A stretch of 64,000 nucleotides of DNA from assembly GCF_007565055.1 (NCBI RefSeq), contig NC_044555.1:40922235-40986234 (forward strand). The letters run 5' to 3'. This document shows positions 57,086 to 64,000 of this stretch, piece by piece. Within the stretch, counting starts at the first letter, position 1. Every line of letters starts with the position of its first letter. The notes beneath the pieces are model-generated. The model saw only the letters and a program-made list of their open reading frames with translations, made no database searches and was not told the origin of the DNA. The DNA is from Rhinopithecus roxellana. Its lineage: Eukaryota > Chordata > Mammalia > Primates > Cercopithecidae. A program made the translations under genes and the position numbers.

Positions 57086-57670
57086 ATCTCTACAATACCA
57101 TGTATATGGTGAAATAATTGGGACCATGGTACCCAAAGATGGACTGGAAATTTGTTTTAAAAAAGACTTTCTTGTAAATTTATCTAAATAATTTCGTAGA
57201 ACTGATGTATGTATTGTCCTATCAATTATTACATCAATGTGTTTTCATTTTCAGACAGTCAGAGTTATTACAAGGCGTGTATGTAATTATATTTTGAATC
57301 ACAATTGATCTTTTGGATTTTTTTCCTTCAATGTGTGTTTTCCTTCAGTTTAGTGAAGATTTGAAAATTAATTAGGTCAGGCAATACATATCACTGATAT
57401 AATTTTATACAAATCCCGTAGATAGCTTTAAAAACATTGTTATTATTCTCATAAACATAATGTTCTGTTTGTGCCCTCAGATTAATTTATTCAGTCAGAA
57501 TGACCTATAATGACTTTAATAATTTTTAAATCTCACTTGTTTTACACACCACCCACCTTCACTTTTCATGTTTCCAGTCCTAGAAATGGAAATTGTCGAA
57601 TATTAAAGTAGATATTTCAAGCTCATCTAAACATTTATAACCTTAAGATAACAGTTTCCTTTGTTTTTCT
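57086..57670. other. AT-rich unannotated DNA
   Basis: Nothing recognisable on either strand. Confidence 0.55.
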
Positions 57671-57740
57671 GATTTAATTATATTTACTTCAGTGATTCTC
57701 AGAGTGATTTAATTATATTTACTTCAGTGATTCTCAGAGT
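57671..57740 (+). repeat. 35-bp perfect tandem duplication at the MER5A edge
   Basis: 'gatttaattatatttacttc' plus 'agtgattctcagagt' is found at 57671-57705 and 57706-57740. The unit includes the first ~16 bases of MER5A plus its left flank. Confidence 0.97.
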
Positions 57741-57912
57741 GTGGTCTTCAGATTAGCAGCATCAGCAACAAATGGGAAAGTGTTAGAAATGTCAGTTTGT
57801 GGGCTCCACCCCAGACTTGCTGAATCAGAAACTCTTGGAATTGGGACCAGTAATCTGGATTTAGCAAACATTTTAAGTGATTCTTATGCACACAAAAGTT
57901 GGAGAATGATGG
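57725..57912 (+). mobile_element. MER5A-like hAT DNA transposon
   Basis: A non-autonomous Charlie-group element. Starts 'cagtgattctcagagtgtgg', with internal 'ctccaccccagacttgctga', 'atcagaaactcttggaattg' and 'agtgattcttatgcacacaa', and ends 'gttggagaatgatgg'. Terminal inverted repeats are partly preserved. Confidence 0.88.
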
Positions 57913-57948
57913 TCTAGAGTATGTTTTGGACATATATTGGAGAGAGGG

Positions 57949-57949
57949 T

Positions 57950-57985
<36 letters not shown>
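57949..57985. repeat. (TG)n microsatellite
   Basis: About 17 TG units with one TTTG interruption, followed by a short (GAGACA) tract. The sequence to 58235 has nothing else recognisable. Confidence 0.95.
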
Positions 57986-57987
<2 letters not shown>

Positions 57988-58235
57988 AAGAGAGACAGAG
58001 ACAGAGACAAATATGATTACATGCAAAATACATATATTGGTAATATTAAAGCTCACATCTAGAATTTCAATTAGAATATGAGCGCTTACACATATAATTC
58101 TTGCTCTCTTAATAGTATGTGTTACACCAGTTTGAGTTTTTTAAACTCATTCTCTAAATTTTTTATGATAGTATAACATCTAAACAGAAAAATATACAAA
58201 TTGTAAAGTTTTACAATGTGAACATACCCATATAA

Positions 58236-58502
58236 CCAATGACTTAGTGGTTTGAATAATTTATGGACTTACAGTATAACAAGACCTGTTAGGTCCAGGG
58301 CCAGGTGAAGTACAGGTGTTCTGGCTGATGGAGGAACTATCTGGGAAGGGAGCCTTTCCCACTGGGTTGGAGGAACATAAACTGGCGTAAGCAATGAAAC
58401 TCACAGCTAGGCCTTTGGGGCCCTATGAGTGTCAAACTAGGCCTTTGGGGCCCTATGAGTGTCAAAGTTGTAAAGGCCGGGCTTGAAATTCTGTATTTTA
58501 CA
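58236..58502 (-). repeat. 3' LTR fragment of the ERV, with 30-bp internal duplication
   Basis: Shares with the 5' LTR the blocks 'gacctgttaggtc', 'ctgatggaggaactatc' (58326-58342), 'ctaggcctttggggccct' and 'cttgaaatt'. The distal part holding the polyadenylation signal is missing. A perfect 30-bp tandem duplication occupies 58407-58466. Confidence 0.7.
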
Positions 58503-61500
58503 GTACAATTGATCCTTGATGCCTTGGCATCCATTTAAAGTCAGTGATGACTAAAACTAGACTAGAAAGAGGAGAAATGACTCCCCAGGAAGGAAAGTAG
58601 GCATTTCACCAGGAGGAAATGGCCATGTGGTAAAGCGGTCACCAAAAACATGAGCCTTAGAGGTGTTCCCAACTTTACGGTCAATGAAGGCAAATGAGGG
58701 AACTTTATGGGTTTGGTGTAGGGAGTGGATGTTCCCAGAAGGCTTGAACTTAGACTAATCGGTCACTGTGGAAATAACAACACTAAACAGAGGATCTACT
58801 TATCTCTTTATAACTTAAGTAAAAATTCCTTTAGGAGCCCATTATGCCTCTCAATTTAATGGGTTCTCTGGATCCTATCAACGAGATGAAAGTTCCATTG
58901 AATGTTTTTTCAAGAGCTAAATACTGTGTATTGTAAGAAGTGAAGCATGCGTCTTGGTCACTGTCAGTAAAATCTGCAACTCCAAATGAGATAAGGAGAG
59001 ACCTGATGAGGCATTTTATTATGGCCTTATCATATGTAGAGACACCTGTACCTTTGGTTTACATTTTGGGCATCTGTGAGCCAAGACATTCCCCAGACTT
59101 ATCTTATACAAAGGGAGTAAATCTTGGGAAATAGTCCAAGAGTTTGTGAAAATGCTTGGGTGGATCTATGTGTTGGTCAAGGTATCCAGTGCTAAGATGA
59201 ATGACTTAAGTTTGACCAATTGTGTTGATCCTAGGACCCTGACCCTTATCGGGAACATCCTGATTAAGGGGATAGAAATGGCCACATTCTATTGAGCAAC
59301 ATCACTTATGATGGTGCTGTTAATATAGTCTGCGCCATCCATAAAGTGTATAGCCTCCCTTGTTATTTACTCAGTTAATCCTAAGGGGCTCCCTGTGTAG
59401 CCAAGCAGTCTTGGGGAGGAATAAGCTCCTCTAGCACAATAGCACCTGTCAAGGCACTTGGCAACAGGGGAGGCTACCCCAAACTGAAAGTAGAATATGT
59501 CAAAGGGCCCATATTTGCCTCCATAGTGTAGCAAGCAGTCCTTAGTAGCAGTGTCAAGCTTGTGGGACACTACTTCATGACCCAGTGAATAATGGGTAGC
59601 AGGGTATGTAGGATCAGAGGCTCAAGGTCTATTAGAACCTCTATTTCCAGAATATTATGTGGCCAGCAATTGCCACTCTAATGATGTATAGTGCTGAGAA
59701 GGGCAGGTTCTTGTCTCAGAAGCTCGTGGGCAACTGATCACCATGATAAGTGGTGCAAAGACTCCATGAGGCATAATAAAGGTTGCTCAAGCCACTGCAG
59801 TGACATAGTCTCTGGTACCTGCTGATTTCAATCTGGACTGATTATAGAGCCTTTTATTGGAGGAAGGTTTGTTTAAGGAGGGCCCATTTGTACGTAACAA
59901 CATCAGTGAGATTAAGTAAAATTTTAAGTGAGGAAAATGTTGCCTCCAGAACCCAAAATGAATAAAGATGGTGGACTTATATATCCTTAGTGAGTGTGTC
60001 AAATAAATTTCTCCAGGGGGGGTATCATTAATGTCATGCCATATCTTTGTTCCTGGAGAAAATTAGATGCAATGAAAAAGCTTCTGAAGTATCCCATGAG
60101 AAACCTGGTAAAGTTGTACTTTATCCCTTTAAAGGGGAAAGCAAACTGCAGCTACAAGGCTTTTCAGATGGATACTGAATCAAACATATTAGCCAAATTT
60201 ATAATTTTAAAATATTTACTAGTTGCTGATTGGATGGATTTGGTAATTTTAATAATATTGGGTGTTGATATGTGGGTTCGTTGGATTAGAGCAATAAGTT
60301 TGAATTAATCTACTGTGAGGCACCATTCATTCTTTCTTTTGTCAGTTTAACAGCAGTCAAAATTGGCTTGCTAAATGAAAAGAGCAGTAACGATAATTAC
60401 TACTCCACTAATTAAAGTTTTATAGAATAAATTCCAATTATTGAAGGCTCTGTTTTAACTTCTATTGGGTCATATTAACAATTTTACCTGTAAGGTCCAT
60501 TGGGTCTCATTATTTCAAGCCAATTTGTAAGTGCAAAATAATCAAGTCTAATATATTTATCATTCGATCAGAACATCTGTGTCCACCATAGGGTATTTTA
60601 GGGCAATGGATGCAACGACTATGGGAAATTTAGTCAAGTTAGTAGTTCTGATTGTTAAGGTAGAGCATATGTATTTAATTTCTATTTTATATTTAGTTAA
60701 TCCTCCAAGACTATAGAGAGTATGAATATCATGCTTAAATTTAGTGGGACCAATTATTTTGATCCTTGGACCCTGCCCTTTATTGGGCACATCCTGATTA
60801 AGGGGATGGAAATGGCCACATTCTACTAAGCAAAATCACTTACGGTGTTGCCATTAATGTAGCCTCCGGCAAATTTTAAAGTTAATTCACACCTATGTGA
60901 AGACACACAAAAGTTGATCAATACCCCTTTATATTATTTTGCTGTATGAGTTATTTTAGCAAGTTTTGGATTTCCAGTTGGGTCAAACTATCGACCTTTC
61001 ATTCTAATTCTGCTGATTTCTTCTCCCTGTGTTCTGGTTTCTTTCTTATCTTTATTTTTCTTTTCTCTCACAGATATGTTTGGGGGGAGGAGGTTTTCTT
61101 TTGTTTCCTCTGCTTCTAGTCATAAGTTTCTTCCACTAGAGAGCCTGAAATCAGTATCATCGGCTAGGGACCTTTCTCATGGCAATGGTTATATGGTTTA
61201 AGAATGTCTAACTTTAGTCAGTTTTGAATGAACCCCTTAACTGTGCTACAAGGATACCATAGGTGTTTTCCACAATGATCTTGAAAATTAGGACTTTTAT
61301 TTCAATAGAGCCGTAAGTAGGGGACTGGTGCAGTTGAAGAGTTATAGGCCCACAATCCAGAGGCTGACAGATTAAAACCATCTTCTATTATGACTCCTGC
61401 CATTTTCTGCTGCACAGTCTTTCATCTTTTGGGTACCTAGCCATTAGATAGTTTCTGTCTCTATCTGATTATTCAAAAATCAGACCTTCATTTGATCACT

Positions 61501-62637
61501 CATCATGCGTCTCTCTGGATAGTTATAAGAAAAGAGGTGAGGGGGCAATAGAAAATTCTCCTTCTCTGAGAATGCCCCAGTCAATCTCTTCATCAATTGA
61601 GTCCAGAGATAATAAAGCTATTTTGTCTATAGCTTAGATGAGGGCCACCAAGCCTTGTGATCACAAGATTAGCATTTCGTTTGCTGTTTTGCAGCAGCAT
61701 TGAGCAAAGCCCAGGTGCACCAATCAGGAGTTTTACATTGGAGAACAGAGAATACCGGATTCTCCTCTACACGTTTTTTCTGATCAGTGTTGGAAAACAC
61801 GATATTATGAATGTGTAATTTGATTTCTTTGGAGTTCAGGAGTGCACTCATGAAACCATCAAGGCAAGCAACAACATCACAGGAGAGGGGAAAGGACCCA
61901 ACCTTTGCCTGAACAACAGTCACTCTTACAAGGGAATCAGAAAATGGTTCTTAATTCCTTTCTCATTGGTAGCCAGGATTTTGCCTTTCTCAAGCACTTA
62001 GGAGGTAAGCACCAGGATACGTGCATGTTTTGGGGAGGTACTTTCTCTACTAATGGATGGCCAGGTGATCACTCCAAATAATCTCTCATCAACAGCCTAC
62101 ATGCAGTACACTGGAATCTTTATCCTTCAGGGCCTTGGCTTGATAGTCCACCAAAGGGACAGCCAGTTCCAGACGTTGTGTTCTTGTGGTCCCTACTATT
62201 AATGGCGTATCAGCTTGCCATTATCCATTATGCAACCTTGTTGGTAGTCCCTCTGCCTTAGAATGAGTGGTGGAAGTCCCAGAGACCATCTGCCAGACGC
62301 AGGCCCCACTTGTTGCCATTTCATGCCAGCATATAATTAATTAACAATAGCTATCTCCTCAGTAGTGAGAATGACACTTTAGGTGGAAGGAGGTGCCAGT
62401 ACTTGAGAGAAACCATAGAACACAATGCAAATCTAAAGTGCAAGCTGGCAGTTCCATCCCAGGCACCCTTCATGGTATCAGGAACTTATTCATTAGCAAA
62501 AGAGCAGTTAATTAAATCTGTCCACATGTTCTTGGTCCTGATTGAGCCATTTGGTTTGTGAAATAAATTGTTCTGTTCACCTACTCTTCACCCCATTGGT
62601 GAAAGAGGGATCCCATTCCCTAATAGTACAAGATTGT
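58503..62637 (-). mobile_element. ERV internal region, no intact genes
   Basis: Minus-strand coding remnants are scattered and unrecognisable at motif level by eye; no polymerase YxDD box was found. An approximately 150-bp block near 59190-59335 recurs at 60717-60875 in the same orientation, so the internal region is either partly duplicated or is two overlapping copies. Confidence 0.55.
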
Positions 62638-63072
62638 TGAACACAGACCCCTGACACTAGACAGACGAGATAAACACTTGTTTATTAGTTACATCTATTT
62701 ACAACCCTGTGGAAGTAGGAGACCACACACCATACAGAGTCACAAGGAGGGTGACACTGGGTAACAGACTAAAAGAGCAGGCCTACAGAATGCCTTCTTT
62801 CTAATAACAGGAGGACGGGGTGCTCCTTGGTCCCTGTGTAAAGATGTTATTGGCTTCTTTGAATAATTTTGCCATTTGTTGAGTAACTGAGACCTGTTAG
62901 GTCAAGGACTGAGTGGGGTGCAGCTGGTTTGGCTGATGAGGAAACTATCCTGGTGGGAAATTTTCCCACAGTGTGGGGAGCCATACAAGGTTGGGGGCAC
63001 ACATGGCTAGGACTTTGGGACCCTGTGAAAATCAAAGATGTCAAAGTAGCACTTGAAATTATAGGTCTGACA
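62638..63072 (-). repeat. 5' LTR of the ERV
   Basis: A 435-bp LTR on the minus strand begins 'TGTCAGACC' (63072) and ends 'GTCTGTGTTCA' (62638), the expected TG...CA ends. An AATAAA polyadenylation signal lies at 62686-62681 (minus). Confidence 0.7.
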
Positions 63073-63084
63073 AAACAGAATATC

Positions 63085-63535
63085 CTAATAAATTACCACG
63101 GACATGGTGCTTAAAACAACAGAAATGTATTCTCTCTAACAGTTCCGGTGGCTTCATGTTCAACATCAGTATCACTGGGCAAAAATCAAGGTGTGGGCAG
63201 GATCACACTCTGGAGGCGCTAGAGGAGAATATTTCCTGTCGTGTCTACTTCTAGTGGCTGCTTGCATTCCTTTGCTTGTGGCTGCACTGCTCCAATTTCT
63301 GCCTTCACATTGCTTTCATGTATTCTGTGTGTGTGGTGGTTTAATCTCTCTCTGCATCTCTCTTATAAGGAAAGTTGTGATTGAATTAAAGGCCACACTG
63401 AAAAACCAGGAGAATCTCTCCTACTTCAAGATGCTTAACCTAATTACATCTGCAAAGGACCTTTCTCTTATAAAGTAACATTTAGAGGTTCCAGGGATTA
63501 AAACTTAATATCTTTGGGTGGTCATTACTTATACT
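63085..63535 (-). mobile_element. MLT1 LTR (ERVL-MaLR)
   Basis: Reverse complement of an MLT1 LTR: 'gtgcttaaaacaacagaaat', 'agaggagaatatttcctgtc', 'ggctgcactgctccaatttc', 'tctcttataaggaaagttgt', 'cctaattacatctgcaaagg'. The minus-strand polyadenylation signal is altered to AATACA. Confidence 0.85.
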
Positions 63536-63539
63536 GCCA

Positions 63540-64000
63540 AAATTAGTTGGGTCATTTAAAAAATCTGTTCTAACAATCTCTGACTTTAAATTCCTGTGTG
63601 TAAACATTTACAGTAATGTAATAATTGATATGTTCAGATTTAGGTATACCATTTTATTATTTGTTTTCTACTTGTTTCTTGTGATTTTTGTTGCAATATT
63701 TCCTTGTATGCTGTTTTTGGGAGTTATTTAAACATTTGTTCTATTCCACTATAATTTATCTAATCTAATATAATTTTGACTATATCGCTTTATATAATTT
63801 TCAGTGGTTCCTCTAAGGATTAAAAAATAAATACATAATTTTTACTGTATATTTAAAATCAATATTTTAAAACTGGAATTGGAACATCGATACTTTATCA
63901 CATTTAGGTCTTCCTAACCCTCCTTACTTTATGGTAGATTTTTTTGTAAACTTAGTTATCTTCTCTGATTGGCATCATTAAAATAATAATATTTTGAAAC
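63540..64000. other. AT-rich unannotated DNA
   Basis: No gene or clear repeat; many short A/T runs up to the window end. Confidence 0.55.

Larger units (their letters stand above)
58236..63072 (-). mobile_element. Endogenous retrovirus (probable ERVL class), minus strand, decayed
   Basis: Related LTRs in the same orientation at 62638-63072 (5' LTR) and 58236-58502 (3' LTR, incomplete) enclose 4.1 kb. The internal part has no intact gag, pol or env; the longest minus-strand frames are 67 codons (59570-59367) and 84 codons (61923-61669). No env-like sequence or conventional primer-binding site was identified. The ERVL class is inferred from overall style only; an LTR16/LTR33-like family is possible. 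Divergence between the LTRs is large, so it is old. Confidence 0.65.

Noticed and set aside
57899..58081. 60-codon frame across the TG repeat
   Set aside because: The reading frame is created by the microsatellite.
59994..60308. 104-codon plus-strand frame
   Set aside because: It is antisense to the ERV internal region and has no recognisable domain.

Overview
The window looks like intergenic primate DNA made almost entirely of transposable elements. I found no host protein-coding gene, tRNA, rRNA or CRISPR array. An Old World monkey (macaque, baboon or relative) is the most likely source. The full-length L1 at 13101-19293 has an ORF1 coiled-coil region and 5' UTR that differ from the human L1PA lineage and match the cercopithecid L1 type as I know it. 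The Alu at 6021-6321 carries the 'gagatccggccactgcact' right-arm variant and a shortened A-box-to-arm linker, both typical of monkey AluY derivatives. The species call is inference, because no alignment was run.

Layout. 1-3640: 5' portion of a minus-strand L1 cut by the window edge. 3641-6999: MIR, three Alus and ancient L1M scraps. 7000-22010: a three-level nest. An old L1 (A, 7000-7930 and 21371-22010) was split by a nearly complete L1 (B, 7931-21370), which was itself split by the full-length monkey L1 (C, 13101-19293, with a perfect 16-bp target-site duplication) and four Alus. 22011-24842: two more minus-strand L1 3' ends. 24843-31353: a plus-strand L1 (F) interrupted by an Alu and by a THE1/MST-type MaLR provirus (27499-30190). 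The provirus's 5' LTR holds an unidentified GC-rich poly(A)-tailed retrocopy. 31458-37561: Alus, an L2 fragment, a twin-primed L1 (H), L1M 3' material and another L1 fragment. 37562-44490: a nearly full-length minus-strand L1 (G) with a repeated 5' UTR and a small internal inversion. 44860-55760: a plus-strand L1 (J) with an internal inversion, split by L1 K, which is split by twin-primed L1 L, which holds an Alu fragment. 55790-58235: MIRs, an Alu, MER5A and a TG repeat. 58236-63072: a minus-strand ERV with two LTRs. 63085-63535: an MLT1 LTR. 63540-64000: AT-rich sequence.

All reading frames seen belong to decayed transposons. The best preserved is the reverse-transcriptase region of L1 C. 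The observations most worth following are structural: the nested and inverted L1s, the unidentified retrocopy, an ORF0-like antisense frame in L1 C, and tandem monomers in two L1 5' UTRs. I see no sign of a new functional system.
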